A stretch of DNA of 64,000 nt from Vannielia litorea (GCF_018424695.1 NZ_QTNQ01000012.1:1-64000), one strand, 5' to 3'. Shown: positions 8,131-17,086, numbered from the stretch's first letter. Made by a program: numbers and translations. Notes: a model not told the origin generated them from the letters alone.

Positions 8131-8505
8131 ATGGGCTACAGCTACGACCCCGAGAACATCTTTGCCAAGATCCTGCGCGGCGAGATTCCCAATGATACGG
8201 TGCTGGAAACCGAGCACACGCTGGCCTTCCGCGATATCCAGCCGCAGGCCCCTGTGCATGTGCTGGTGATCCCCAAGGGCGCTTACGTCAGCTACGACCA
8301 CTTCGCGCAGGAGGCTTCCGACGCCGAGATCGTCGATTTCACCCGCGCCGTTGGCAAGGTCTGCGAGATGGAAGGCGTCGAGGCGCACGCCGAGGGCTGC
8401 CGCTTTATCTCGAACGCGGGCAGCCACGGCGTGCAGGAGGTGCCGCATCTTCACGTGCACGTTCTGGGCGGCCGCCCCCTTGGCCGGATGCTGAACCCAG
8501 CTTGA
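8131..8505 (+). CDS. HIT family nucleotide hydrolase/transferase
   Basis: A 124-residue histidine-triad protein of the HINT type. The active-site triad is HLHVHVLGG near the C-terminus, preceded by the conserved SNAGSHGVQEVPH region. Family members hydrolyse AMP-lysine or other purine phosphoramidates. GAGGA lies just before the ATG. It follows the glycosyltransferase by nine bases, so the two are probably co-transcribed. A strong palindromic element follows its stop. Confidence 0.92.
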   Translation: MGYSYDPENIFAKILRGEIPNDTVLETEHTLAFRDIQPQAPVHVLVIPKGAYVSYDHFAQEASDAEIVDFTRAVGKVCEMEGVEAHAEGCRFISNAGSHGVQEVPHLHVHVLGGRPLGRMLNPA

Positions 8506-8521
8506 CCACCGCGCAGACCAC

Positions 8522-8599
8522 GGGGGCAGCTCATCGGCCCCTCCCGGGCCCTCTTCGCAGCTGCGATGAAAGGCCGGCAGGCCTTGAAGAGCTGCCCCC
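8522..8599. repeat. Dispersed palindromic intergenic element, copy 2
   Basis: Perfect 11-bp inverted ends, GGGGGCAGCTC at 8522-8532 and GAGCTGCCCCC at 8589-8599, enclose the core CTCTTCGCAGCTGCGATGA (8551-8569) that is identical to the copy at 3114-3132. It fills the gap between the HIT gene and the convergent ATP-grasp gene and would fold into a long hairpin, so it may also act as a bidirectional transcript end. Confidence 0.7.
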
Positions 8600-8606
8600 G
8601 GTCGCT

Positions 8607-9425
8607 CTAGCGCCCCAGCGCCTCCAATGCCGCGCCAAGCGCCGCGCGCGCTGCTGCCCATTGCCCTGCGCCCGAGGTCGCATAGGCATCCAGCCCGGGG
8701 GCGGCGTTCACCTCCAGCACCACTGTCTCCTCTCCCACGATCACATCGACCCCGCCCCAGCGCAGCCCCAGCGCCTCAACGGCGCGCACCGCCAGCGCTT
8801 CTGCGTCCGGCCCCGGCCCGCCATCGCGCACCATGGCCCCTGCCGAAAGGTTGCCCGGCCCGCCGCCGGTGCCGACCCGCTCGTAGGCCAGCACCACGCG
8901 CCCCTCCAGCACCATCACCCTGAACTCCCGGCCCGGCACGTGCGCCTGAAGCAGCACATGCCGCCCGGCGGCCCGCAACGGCACCATCGCCGCCGTCAGC
9001 GCATCCGCGTCCGCCACCCGCGACACGCCTTCGCCGCCGTGCCCTTCATTCGGCTTCACCCAGAGCGGAAAGCCCGCCTCCTGCGCCGCCCAGGCCAGCC
9101 CCGGCGCCGCATCGCGCCCAGCCAGCACGATCACATGCTCGGGCACGGGCACGCCCGCATAGCCCAGGGCCTTGGCCGCATAATCCTTGTCCCCCGCCAG
9201 CCGCGCCGCCGCATCGCCGTTCAGCCCCAAAGCCGCGCCATGCACCGGGTGCGCCCGCCCGCCGGCCTCGATGTAAAACCCGAACCGCCCGTGAAACGGC
9301 TCTGCCACCACCCGGCCCCCCAGGGCGGCACCCGCCTCGGCCATCAGTCGCAGGAAGGGCCGCGAGCTTTCCGTCGGCGCGACAAGCCACCGCGCATCCT
9401 CAATGCCGTTGCCCACTTGCGCCAT
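8607..9425 (-). CDS. ATP-grasp domain protein (RimK/cyanophycin-synthetase-like)
   Basis: A 272-residue ATP-grasp carboxylate-amine ligase fold. Visible elements are the phosphate-binding loop [11 protein letters not shown] in the middle, a [13 protein letters not shown] strand pair, and the Mg2+-binding end [11 protein letters not shown] near 246-256. The family joins a carboxylate to an amine or thiol through an acyl-phosphate. Neither substrate is evident: there is no precursor peptide, Mur-ligase partner or amino-acid gene beside it. It is divergent from a small zinc-finger gene. Confidence 0.75.
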   Translation of the reverse strand: MAQVGNGIEDARWLVAPTESSRPFLRLMAEAGAALGGRVVAEPFHGRFGFYIEAGGRAHPVHGAALGLNGDAAARLAGDKDYAAKALGYAGVPVPEHVIVLAGRDAAPGLAWAAQEAGFPLWVKPNEGHGGEGVSRVADADALTAAMVPLRAAGRHVLLQAHVPGREFRVMVLEGRVVLAYERVGTGGGPGNLSAGAMVRDGGPGPDAEALAVRAVEALGLRWGGVDVIVGEETVVLEVNAAPGLDAYATSGAGQWAAARAALGAALEALGR

Positions 9426-9492
9426 ACCCCCATCCTGCTATTTTCGCGTGCAATTCTGGACCGCAGCCGTGCGCCCCGCAAGGAGACAACAC

Positions 9493-9675
9493 ATGCCGAT
9501 CGACGCCCCCGAAACCGAAGTGGTCTCTGCCTGGCGCGTCGCCTGTGATGGCGGCGAAGGGGCGCTTGGCCACCCCCGGGTCTGGCTGTCGCTCAGCCAT
9601 GAAACCGGCGAAGTCGAATGCGGCTATTGTGACAAGAAGTTCATCCACGAAAGCTTCGCCAGCAAAGCCTCCTGA
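9493..9675 (+). CDS. Zinc-finger CHCC-type protein (NDUFS6-like)
   Basis: A 60-residue protein with a late HPRVWLSL...[10 protein letters not shown] pattern; the His and the two CxxC cysteines, with an upstream Cys, are the expected CHCC zinc ligands. Alphaproteobacterial members are homologues of the mitochondrial complex I subunit NDUFS6, so a role in NADH dehydrogenase assembly or stability is likely. AAGGAG sits nine bases before the ATG. It is a standalone small gene divergent from the ATP-grasp gene, with no nuo genes in the window. Confidence 0.82.
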   Translation: MPIDAPETEVVSAWRVACDGGEGALGHPRVWLSLSHETGEVECGYCDKKFIHESFASKAS

Positions 9676-9682
9676 TGGCCCC

Positions 9683-10165
9683 CTACCGTGTCATGATCAT
9701 GCAGGTGGTCGACCCGGTCGCATAAACTCGTCCGTCCTCCACCCCCACGATCTCGCCCCGCGCGACGCCGGTCGAGCGCCCCACATGCTGGGTCTCGCCA
9801 ATCGCGAGCACCTCGCAGCCCACCGGGATCGCGCGGGTGATATTCACCTTGTATTCCAAGGTCGTGTACCAGCTGCCCTTCGGAACCTTGGTCATCACCG
9901 CGCAGGCCATGCAGCTGTCGAGCAGGGTGCCGTACCAGCCACCATGGGTGCCGCCCATCGGGTTGGCATGGGCAAACTCCGGCGCGCCGCGGAACACCAC
10001 GCGCCCGTCCTCCACCTCATCCAGCCAATAGCTCATCACCTCCGAAATCGGCGGCCCCGCGATCTCTCCGCTGAGAATGCCCCGCATGAACGCCAGCCCT
10101 GACATCGACGTGAGCTGCTCAAAGCTCGCCAGCTCTTCCGGCTTGGCCGCGATCTTCCGTGTCAT
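9683..10165 (-). CDS. PaaI-type hotdog thioesterase
   Basis: A 160-residue single-hotdog protein. The core helix region PMGGTHGGWYGTLLDSCMA is typical of PaaI/YdiI-like acyl-CoA thioesterases. Its start overlaps the stop of the malonyl-CoA synthetase gene by 4 bp (ATGA), implying coupled expression. Hydrolysis of a malonyl- or related acyl-CoA is a reasonable guess from context, but the substrate is not shown. It ends 7 bp from the convergent zinc-finger gene. Confidence 0.85.
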   Translation of the reverse strand: MTRKIAAKPEELASFEQLTSMSGLAFMRGILSGEIAGPPISEVMSYWLDEVEDGRVVFRGAPEFAHANPMGGTHGGWYGTLLDSCMACAVMTKVPKGSWYTTLEYKVNITRAIPVGCEVLAIGETQHVGRSTGVARGEIVGVEDGRVYATGSTTCMIMTR

Positions 10166-11667
10166 ACCTTGAATACCTCCCCGTAGCGCGCCCGCAGCGC
10201 CGCCTTTTGAACCTTGCCCATGGTGTTTCTCGGCAGTGCCTCCACCACATCGAAATGCCTGGGGTGCTTGAACCGCGCCAGCGCCTCACCCAGCGCTGCC
10301 CGCACCGCAGCGATCTCCACCTCGGCCCCCGGGGCGGCCACGATCACCGCCACCGGGCTTTCGCCAAAATCCGGATGCGGTGCGCCCACCACCGCGCTTT
10401 CCAGCACGCCGGCCTGCGCGTCGAGCACCGCCTCAACCTCTTTCGGGTAGATATTGTAACCGCCCGAAATGATAAGGTCTTTCCCGCGCCCGACGATGCT
10501 CACGTAACCCTGCGCGTCGATCACACCCAGATCGCCGGTGATGAACCAGCCGTCGCTGCGCAACTCGGCGGCGGTCTTTTCCGGCATCTGCCAATAGCCG
10601 TGAAACACGTTCTCCCCGCGCACCTCGATCACCCCCACCTCGCCATCGGGCAGCGCCACACCCTCGGCGTCGCACACCTTCAGTTCCACGCCCGGCAACG
10701 GCGGCCCCACGGTGCCCGCCACCCGTTCGCCCTCATAGGGGTTGGAACACAGCATGTTGGTTTCGGTCATCCCGTAGCGCTCCAGAATCCGCTCGCCCGT
10801 GCGCGCCTCGAACTGCCGATGCGTCTCCTCCAGCATCGGCGCCGAGCCGGAGATGAACAGCCGCATGTGCCCTGCCACGTCGCGGCCAAACCGCGCATCC
10901 TCCAGCAGACGGGTGTAGAAGGTCGGCACCCCCATCATCGTTGTCGCCCGAGGCAGCGCGTCCAGCACCGCCTCCACCTCGAACTTCTCCAGCCAGATCA
11001 TCGGCGCCCCGGCCAGCAGGGCCACGTTGGTCGCCACGAAGAGCCCATGGGTGTGGAAGATCGGCAGAGCGTGCAGCAGCACGTCCGCGCCGGTGAACCG
11101 CCAGAACTCCACCAGCACCCGCGCGTTGCTCAGAAGGTTCCGGTGGCTGATCATCGCCCCCTTGGAGCGGCCAGTGGTGCCGCTCGTGTAGAGAAACGCC
11201 GCAAGGTCATCCTCGCCCCGCGCCACCGGCGCGAAGGCGGTGTCACAGGCCGCCGCCAGCGCCGCAAAGCTCCCGGTCCCTTGCGGCCCCAGGCTCTCCA
11301 CCCGCGCAAATCGCTCCAGCGCGGCCAGCGCGTCCCGCTTACCCGGATCGCACAGAAACAGCCGCGCCCCCGAGTTCTCCACGAAGTAGTCCAGCTCCGC
11401 CACCGGGTAGCCCGTGTTCAGCGGCAAGAAGATCAGCCCGGCGGCAATGCAGCCGCCCACCAGCGCCAGCATCTCCGGGCTCTTTTCCAGCTGCATCGCC
11501 ACCCGGTCGCCGGGCTCCAAACCAAGCCCGACCAGCGCGTTGGCGTAACGCCCGACCTGCTCCACGAACTCGCCATAGCCGAGCAGCACCGAGCCGTCGG
11601 GCCGCAGCAGAAACCCACCCTCGCGCGCCGCGCAGGGGGCAATCAGCGCATCGTAAAGCGGGTTCAT
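10162..11667 (-). CDS. matB: Malonyl-CoA synthetase (ANL superfamily)
   Basis: A 501-residue adenylate-forming acyl-CoA synthetase. The P-loop [11 protein letters not shown] is at 160-170, [10 protein letters not shown] and the [17 protein letters not shown] block are characteristic of MatB, and the catalytic lysine is Lys485 in NTMGKVQK. It should activate malonate to malonyl-CoA with ATP and CoA. Its start overlaps the ureG stop (ATGA), which is unusual because malonate metabolism and urease maturation have no direct link. The overlapping downstream thioesterase forms a pair with it. Confidence 0.85.
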   Translation of the reverse strand: MNPLYDALIAPCAAREGGFLLRPDGSVLLGYGEFVEQVGRYANALVGLGLEPGDRVAMQLEKSPEMLALVGGCIAAGLIFLPLNTGYPVAELDYFVENSGARLFLCDPGKRDALAALERFARVESLGPQGTGSFAALAAACDTAFAPVARGEDDLAAFLYTSGTTGRSKGAMISHRNLLSNARVLVEFWRFTGADVLLHALPIFHTHGLFVATNVALLAGAPMIWLEKFEVEAVLDALPRATTMMGVPTFYTRLLEDARFGRDVAGHMRLFISGSAPMLEETHRQFEARTGERILERYGMTETNMLCSNPYEGERVAGTVGPPLPGVELKVCDAEGVALPDGEVGVIEVRGENVFHGYWQMPEKTAAELRSDGWFITGDLGVIDAQGYVSIVGRGKDLIISGGYNIYPKEVEAVLDAQAGVLESAVVGAPHPDFGESPVAVIVAAPGAEVEIAAVRAALGEALARFKHPRHFDVVEALPRNTMGKVQKAALRARYGEVFKV

Positions 11668-12293
11668 TCCGCCGTGACCTCGCCCAACCCGCTCAGCGCC
11701 CGGATCTCGCCAATCACTGCCTCGACGCCCTCACCATGGCGCATCGCGCAGAAGAAGAAGGGCCGCCCGGCACGCATCCGCGTCGCATCCCGCTCCATCA
11801 CCTCCAGCGAGGCTCCGACGTGGGGGGCGAGGTCGGTCTTGTTGATGACGAGGATGTCCGACTTGGTGATGGCAGGCCCGCCCTTGCGCGGAATCTCCTC
11901 GCCTGCCGCCACGTCGATCACGTAAATCGTCAGGTCCGCCAGCTCCGGCGAGAAGGTGGCAGACAGGTTGTCGCCCCCGCTCTCGATCAGCACCACCTCC
12001 ACATCGGGGTGCCGCGCCTGCATCTCCGCCACCGCAGCAAGGTTGATCGACGCATCCTCGCGGATCGCGGTATGCGGGCAGCCGCCCGTCTCCACACCGA
12101 TGATCCGGTCGGCGGGCAGGATCTGCGCGCGCACCAGTGCCTCGGCATCCTCGCGGGTGTAAATGTCATTGGTGATCACCCCCACCGAATGGGCGGGGCT
12201 GAGCGCCTTCGCCAGCGCCCCCGTCAGCGTCGTCTTGCCCGCGCCCACCGGCCCGCCAATGCCCACCCGCAAAGGCCCGTTCATCCGCGTCAT
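11664..12293 (-). CDS. ureG: Urease accessory GTPase UreG
   Basis: A 209-residue SIMIBI-class GTPase that delivers nickel to apo-urease as part of the UreDFG complex. The P-loop GGPVGAGKT is at 13-21, the nickel-binding CPH motif at 72-74, and ESGGDN follows in the switch region. Start 12293 gives the [11 protein letters not shown]-terminus; a second ATG lies at 12284. It overlaps the upstream DUF3995 gene and the downstream matB gene by 4 bp each, so all three should be translated from one message. Confidence 0.96.
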   Translation of the reverse strand: MTRMNGPLRVGIGGPVGAGKTTLTGALAKALSPAHSVGVITNDIYTREDAEALVRAQILPADRIIGVETGGCPHTAIREDASINLAAVAEMQARHPDVEVVLIESGGDNLSATFSPELADLTIYVIDVAAGEEIPRKGGPAITKSDILVINKTDLAPHVGASLEVMERDATRMRAGRPFFFCAMRHGEGVEAVIGEIRALSGLGEVTAE

Positions 12294-12703
12294 GTCAAAG
12301 CTCCGTATGTGAGAATGAGAAACCCCGTGCCGAGCCCAAGGCACAGCGGCCCATAGGCCCGTCGGTCGAGCGTGGCAAAGGGCTCCTCCGGCACGATCCG
12401 CCGCCAGCCTGCCAAATAAGCCGCGCCGCCGCGCAGGAGGAACACAGCCACAAGCGCTGCAATGCCCACTGTGGTGAACCAGCCCGCTGCCATCCATGGC
12501 CAGGCCGCCGCAAAGAGGAGGGCGACCACCACGAGCGCGGTCACGGCGGCACCGGGCATCCGCTCGATCCCCGCCGCGCCCACTACGGCCCGCGCCAGCG
12601 CCCGCTCGTCGCCGAGCGGAAACCACCACCCGAGCGCCCAAAGCAGATGCAGGGCTGCAAGCACGATCAGCACGGCGGAGAGAACAAGCGCAACAACGGT
12701 CAT
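12290..12703 (-). CDS. DUF3995-family membrane protein
   Basis: A 137-residue integral membrane protein with about four hydrophobic segments and the [14 protein letters not shown] signature typical of DUF3995. Its function is not known. It ends with a 4-bp overlap on the ureG start, and 204 bp of non-coding DNA separate it from ureF, so it may head a DUF3995-ureG-matB-thioesterase transcript. An association with nickel or urea transport can be imagined but is not supported by residues. Confidence 0.75.
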   Translation of the reverse strand: MTVVALVLSAVLIVLAALHLLWALGWWFPLGDERALARAVVGAAGIERMPGAAVTALVVVALLFAAAWPWMAAGWFTTVGIAALVAVFLLRGGAAYLAGWRRIVPEEPFATLDRRAYGPLCLGLGTGFLILTYGALT

Positions 12704-12907
12704 CGCCCCATCATTCCCACGGCCCCACAGGGCGCGCAAGGCCGCCTGAATGCACAACCGGGTTCATTTTCTTGCTGCAAATACTCAATCCCGCCGATGC
12801 ACCTTGCCGACCGCAAGATATCGAGGCGAGCGGGCTGCAAACGCCCCGCCGATGAGGCGCAGCCGAAGAGCCCTTGCACCGAGCGCAGCGAGGCCACCGA
12901 AAGCGCG

Positions 12908-13561
12908 TCAGCTTCGAAACACCCGGCTATACAGGCCCTCATGCCGCATCGCCGCCACGTCGGCGGCAAAACTTGCCGTGCCCAGATTGTCCAACCCGCC
13001 TGCAATCGCCTCTTGTGCAACGGCTTCGCACCGCTTGGTCAGCCGCGCCAGCATTGCCTGCGCCTCGGTCTGACCCAGCGGCACTGCGCGAGTGGCCACG
13101 GCCACGAGATTGCCGATCACCGCCTGCACATACATCGTGGCCGTCAGCTCCAGCGGCAGCCCGTGCAGCGCGGCGGCCCGGCCCACGGCCACAGGGTAGG
13201 CCATGGGCGACACCGCGCGGTCCGGCCAAAGCGCGCTGACCGTCCGGGCAAAGGCCGTTCCCTGGTCCACCGTCTCCGCCAGCCGCTCTGCCGAGGGGGC
13301 CAGCGCCCGGGCCAACGCGTCTACCTCCGTCAACGCGTCCCCCTCTGACCCGTAGGCGGCTGCAAGCAAGGCCGCGTCCGCCCGGCCCGCGCCGTCTTCC
13401 AACACGCCCTCCAGCCAGGCCTCCACGCTGCCTCGCACCACCCGGCCCTCCGCCAGCGCCGCCTCCAGCCCGTGGGACCATGCGAAAGCCCCCACCGGAA
13501 AGCCGGGCGAAAACCACTGTGCCAGCTTCAGCACATCTTCCGTCGCCGGTTCAGTGTTCAT
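12908..13561 (-). CDS. ureF: Urease accessory protein UreF
   Basis: A 217-residue all-helical urease chaperone. The conserved N-terminal block QWFSPGFPVGAFAWSHGLE and the central PMAYPVAVG are typical of UreF. It bridges UreD and UreG during nickel insertion. The start at 13561 lies 11 bp inside the end of ureE; translation upstream of it reads the His-tail of ureE in another frame and is not part of this gene. Confidence 0.93.
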   Translation of the reverse strand: MNTEPATEDVLKLAQWFSPGFPVGAFAWSHGLEAALAEGRVVRGSVEAWLEGVLEDGAGRADAALLAAAYGSEGDALTEVDALARALAPSAERLAETVDQGTAFARTVSALWPDRAVSPMAYPVAVGRAAALHGLPLELTATMYVQAVIGNLVAVATRAVPLGQTEAQAMLARLTKRCEAVAQEAIAGGLDNLGTASFAADVAAMRHEGLYSRVFRS

Positions 13562-14105
13562 GCGAATGGTCGTGCGCGTGGTGGTGATGGTGCCCGTGCC
13601 CGTGGTCATGCGTGTGCCCATGGCCCTCCGGCCCATGTTGCGCCCCGTGGTCATGCCCGTGGGTCCGCCCCTCGCCATAGGCGCCGCCCTCGGGTGTAAA
13701 GGGCGCCTCCACTTCGGCCACCGTCGCGCCGAGGCGCGCCAGCATGTCGGCCATCACGTGATCGCGCTGGATCAGCAGGCGGTCCGGCTCTACCTGGCAG
13801 GGTGTGTGACGGTTGCCGATGTGCCACGCCAGTCGCACCAGAGAGGCATCGGGCGCCCGCCCCCGCACCTCCAGCAGCGGCTCGGCAGCGGCCTCCACCG
13901 CCACCAGCCCGCCGCCACTCAGCACCAGCGCGTCGCCCGCATCGAGCGAGGTGGTCCGGGCGAGGTCCACCAGCACCCGCGCCCCGCCTTCGGTCTCCAG
14001 GACCTTGCGCCGCAGAAACCGCCCGTCATAGTTCAGCCGCACCCGGTCCCGCGCCTCCGCGCCGCCGCCGCGCCGGATCTCCTGCGCCGTTTCCAATTCT
14101 GCCAT
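13551..14105 (-). CDS. ureE: Urease accessory nickel metallochaperone UreE
   Basis: A 184-residue nickel carrier. The body has the UreE N- and C-terminal domains, including WHIGNRHTPCQVEPDRLLIQ (about 107-126). The last 35 or so residues are extremely His/Asp-rich, including a run of five histidines, as in other nickel-storing UreE proteins. GAGGGG precedes the ATG. It overlaps ureF by 11 bp. Confidence 0.95.
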   Translation of the reverse strand: MAELETAQEIRRGGGAEARDRVRLNYDGRFLRRKVLETEGGARVLVDLARTTSLDAGDALVLSGGGLVAVEAAAEPLLEVRGRAPDASLVRLAWHIGNRHTPCQVEPDRLLIQRDHVMADMLARLGATVAEVEAPFTPEGGAYGEGRTHGHDHGAQHGPEGHGHTHDHGHGHHHHHAHDHSHEH

Positions 14106-14209
14106 GCCGGGTGCCCCTCTGCTTGTGGTGCACGCAAGTCTAGCCATTCGAGCGGCGAGGAAAAGCGGCTCCAGGTGCGCAAGCGCTGCTGCCGGGACGC
14201 GCGGCGCGT

Positions 14210-14806
14210 CTATTCGACAGGTTCGATCGAAACGGGCGTGTAGCGATCCACCCGGTCCTCTTCATGCCAGGCCGCCGAATAGCTGAAGCCGAGGTCTGGC
14301 AGGTAGTGGCGCTCCTCCCGTGCGACCATCTCGCCGTCCTCGTAGATCCGTTGCTCCACCGGCACCATGGCAAGCCGGCAATCACCGATCGTTACCTCCT
14401 GCTGCGGCCCGAAACGGATGCCAAGCATCTCGGCAACGGGTGAGCCGGCGTAGGTGGCCACCACCCTCACGCCCCAGCCATGCCCGGGCAGCGGCAGGGG
14501 CGCCTCCTCGGGCCGGACGGGAAAGGCGAAGGTCGCGCGGCTGTCCGGCCGAAGCCCCTCCGCCGTCACATCGACCGACTCCAGCAAGTAGACCCCGCGC
14601 GCGTAGGTAAAGCGCGTCTGCGCCCCGTCTGCCTTGCCCAGAAGGCTCTCCACCAGCACATCGCTGGTGGCCCGAAACACCTCTGCCTCACCGCTCTCCA
14701 GCGTGATCCGGACGCCAGCTGCCATGTCATTTGCCACCGGGCAGGCCGCCTGCGTGGTGGTGGCAAGCGCGGCCCAGAGCAGCGCGGGGCCCCCCACGTG
14801 CCTCAT
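14210..14806 (-). CDS. Secreted hypothetical protein, paralogue A
   Basis: A 198-residue protein of unknown function with a signal peptide (about 1-20, ending near TTTQA) and a small, cysteine-containing beta-rich mature domain. It is a diverged copy of the gene immediately upstream. Both start the mature part with [AD]CP-x3-DMAA, share a central YARGVY/LAHGVY block, and end with a GDC-x7-PV segment followed by HYLP[DE][FL]G[FH]SY. The start overlaps the stop of the upstream copy (ATGA), so the pair is coupled. It lies between ureC and ureE; no urease role is known. Confidence 0.7.
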   Translation of the reverse strand: MRHVGGPALLWAALATTTQAACPVANDMAAGVRITLESGEAEVFRATSDVLVESLLGKADGAQTRFTYARGVYLLESVDVTAEGLRPDSRATFAFPVRPEEAPLPLPGHGWGVRVVATYAGSPVAEMLGIRFGPQQEVTIGDCRLAMVPVEQRIYEDGEMVAREERHYLPDLGFSYSAAWHEEDRVDRYTPVSIEPVE

Positions 14807-15393
14807 CGCACCGCCTCCACTCTGACATAGGTGTAAACCTCTTCGCCCTGCCCGTCGGAATAGAGCGCAAGGTAGGAGTGGCCGAACTCCGGCAGGTAGT
14901 GTGCCACTTCGCGCGTCACCTCTTCGCCCGCCCTGAAATGTCGCGCCGTCACCGGGATCATCTCGTAGGCGCAATCGCCCAGTGTCCATGTCACGGGCTG
15001 GCCGAAGCTGTAGTCGTGCCGCTCCGTCTGGGTTTGCTCGCCCGTCACGGTCACCTCGAAGGACACTTGCAGCCCGGGCGCCGGGACGGGCAGGGGGGCA
15101 TCGCCATAGCTGAAGCGCTGTGGCACGCCCGAAGGCAGGCCGCCGTCCAGCTGGGCAATTTCAACCGGGTATACCCCATGCGCCAGCCGCACGACGCTCA
15201 GGTAACCGTCGCTGCCGTAGCAAGATATCGTCTGCCCTTCCTCCTGACCCCGTTTCACCACCTCCACGTCGCCCGTGGCCACGGTGAAGCGGATGCCCTC
15301 TGCCGCCATGTCCGCCGCCGCCGGGCAATCCGCCCGGGTGGCCCCGGGCGCGGCGGCGAGGGCAAGAACCCCAAGACAGATGGCATGGCACAA
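14803..15393 (-). CDS. Secreted hypothetical protein, paralogue B
   Basis: A 196-residue protein of unknown function, the tandem paralogue of the next gene. The start is a TTG at 15393 with GGGAG at correct spacing; no in-frame ATG precedes the signal peptide (hydrophobic LGVLALAAAPG). The mature part begins DCPAAADMAAEG and carries the same ordered conserved blocks as its neighbour. Periplasmic or extracellular location is inferred. Confidence 0.68.
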   Translation of the reverse strand: MCHAICLGVLALAAAPGATRADCPAAADMAAEGIRFTVATGDVEVVKRGQEEGQTISCYGSDGYLSVVRLAHGVYPVEIAQLDGGLPSGVPQRFSYGDAPLPVPAPGLQVSFEVTVTGEQTQTERHDYSFGQPVTWTLGDCAYEMIPVTARHFRAGEEVTREVAHYLPEFGHSYLALYSDGQGEEVYTYVRVEAVR

Positions 15394-15466
15394 GACAGAT
15401 CTCCCGGCAGGCAGGCAATAGCCGGAGCCTAGCGGGTTTTGCCGTTGGGGGAAGGGGCCACAGGCC

Positions 15467-15691
15467 TTACAGGTAGAGCAGATCGCTGAACACGTGCCGC
15501 GGGATGCCTTCGCGTGTCAGCCCCATGGCGGCCAGTTCCTTGTCGGAGAGCGCGTTGAGCCGGTTGATCTCATGCATCCGCGAGCGGCTCTCCATGTAGG
15601 CGTTCAGGCCTTGCCCGAGAGTCGCAAAGAAGGCATCGAGCCGGGCACGCATGCCGGGAGAGAACGTGGTATCAGTCGCTTGATGTGCCAT
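15467..15691 (-). CDS. DUF1127 domain small protein
   Basis: A 74-residue basic protein with the DUF1127 hallmark EINRLNALSDKELAAMGL followed by REGIPRHVF at the C-terminus. DUF1127 proteins are abundant in alphaproteobacteria, and some act in RNA turnover or nutrient responses, but this copy has no known role. It stands alone just upstream of the secreted paralogue pair, with its own promoter region. Confidence 0.88.
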   Translation of the reverse strand: MAHQATDTTFSPGMRARLDAFFATLGQGLNAYMESRSRMHEINRLNALSDKELAAMGLTREGIPRHVFSDLLYL

Positions 15692-15848
15692 AATCGGAAA
15701 CCTTGTCTTCAGGTTGCAGGGTTTCCTCCCATGGCATCGAACCTAGCAGCCCGCCGCCCCGAGGCTAGGGCTGCCCGCGCAGGGCTGCCATGTGCTCCGG
15801 TCAGAGCCAGTAACGGGGCGTTAACCGCCCCGGCCGCACCATCTGCCC

Positions 15849-16202
15849 ATGAGCCGCTTCGAATCGTTCCCGCCCATGCCCCTGCCGGCCGCCCCCACTG
15901 CATTGGCCGATGCGCTGGGGGCGATCCGCGCGCAGATAAAGGTGCTGGAGGCCTGCGAGGCCGAGCTGTGCCGCGCGCTGATCGAGGCGGGGCAGGGCGG
16001 CAACGTGGCAGGTGCGGCCTATGTTGTCGCCCTGCAGGAAAGCCGCCGCCGCGTGATCGACCCTTCGCACCTGCCCGCCTACATCCGCGATGACCCGGCC
16101 TTCTACCGCGACAGCCGGTGCACCACCGTGCTCACCACGCCCGCGCCGCAGGCGGAGACCCCCGGAGACGAGGATTTCGAGGTGATCGAACGCTTCGGCT
16201 GA
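15849..16202 (+). CDS. Hypothetical protein
   Basis: Unrecognised. 117 residues. The N-terminal third is predicted helical (ALADALGAIRAQIKVLEACE) and the rest is mixed, with two cysteines in the first half and one near residue 90. There is no signal peptide or membrane segment. It is the only intact plus-strand gene in this part of the urease region. A partial copy of the dispersed intergenic element follows its stop. Confidence 0.55.
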   Translation: MSRFESFPPMPLPAAPTALADALGAIRAQIKVLEACEAELCRALIEAGQGGNVAGAAYVVALQESRRRVIDPSHLPAYIRDDPAFYRDSRCTTVLTTPAPQAETPGDEDFEVIERFG

Positions 16203-16210
16203 CGCCCGGG

Positions 16211-16245
16211 CCGCTCTTCGGCCCTCGCGGTCCTTATCGCTGCCA
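16211..16245. repeat. Dispersed intergenic element, partial copy 3
   Basis: GCTCTTCGGCCCTCGCGGTCC closely resembles the 5' block of the copies at 3094 and 8530 and is followed by a TATCGCTGC echo of their core. The inverted 3' end is not clear. The surrounding 16203-16483 stretch holds no gene I can support. Confidence 0.4.
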
Positions 16246-16483
16246 CGGGCTGGCTCCTCCGGCCTTCGAGCCGTCGTCACCCTGACCGGCAGAGGGCGCA
16301 GGGCTGTCCCCGCACGAAGGGCGGGCAAGGCCCGCAATGAGCGCACCCCCGTTAGAATAGGTGCAATGCGCCCCCCCGGGCGACAGGTTGCCAGCCCCCA
16401 ACACACCCTCGCGGAGAGGCGAAGCTGCGTGTCTCCACCGCGATTCCAGGCTCGCGTTGCCACAGCCCATTGCTAGGCCCCGA

Positions 16484-17086
16484 ATGCCGCCCATTCTTGT
16501 TCCCGCCAGCGCCACGCCGTCGCATGATCCCGACCAACCGCGCGCCTACCAGCTCTACGACCTCTTCGAGGCTTACCTTCCGTAACCCATCGAGTTCCGG
16601 CTGCGCGAGATGAACCAGAGCACCCCGCGCCTTGGCCTCCACAGCCGGATCGGCACGGGCGATATCACCCACGGACAATGGGCGCTCTACACCGAGACCT
16701 GCCTTGTCGGGCAGATCGTCAATGGCGGCGTCGAGCAGTTCATCGAAAACTGCCCCGGCCTGATTTCCGACGCCGAAAAGCTCCTCGCCGCCTACGGCCC
16801 ACCCGCCCTTCATGACGCCTACGTCAAGGCCGCCGCGCCCTTCCTTGCGGTCATCGCCGATCACGCCGCACGACAGAGCGATGCAACCGGCGACGCCCTC
16901 GCTCCCTTCCATGCCGATTTCGAGGCTGCATGGGACGTGGTCGATGAAAGCCTTTTCGGCCCGATCGAGGCGAGTTGCTACGCGAAGGCCCGCGATGCCG
17001 ACCCGGAAAACGGATTCACCGCGCTTGAAGACCGGCTGTTGCGCTGGGTTCTGGCCTACCCCGAGGAGTTTCGCCAGACCGGCTGA
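16484..17086 (+). pseudogene. DUF4375-like (DMP19-type) protein gene interrupted by an in-frame stop
   Basis: One continuous frame from the ATG at 16484 reads through AYQLYDLFEAYLP, a TAA at 16583-16585, then PIEFRLREMNQ and on to 17086, about 200 residues in all. The C-terminal part contains YTETCLVGQIVNGGVEQFIE, similar to the NGG-x-QF signature of DUF4375/DMP19 proteins. A single base change (TAC to TAA) would explain the stop. Alternatively the gene restarts at the ATG at 16610 and makes a 158-residue protein without the first helices. The function of the family is not established. Confidence 0.55.

Noticed and set aside
12757..12903. GC-rich stretch with CCGAAGAGCCC resembling the 3' arm of the dispersed element
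   Set aside because: Only a short match, and the core block is absent, so not counted as a further copy.
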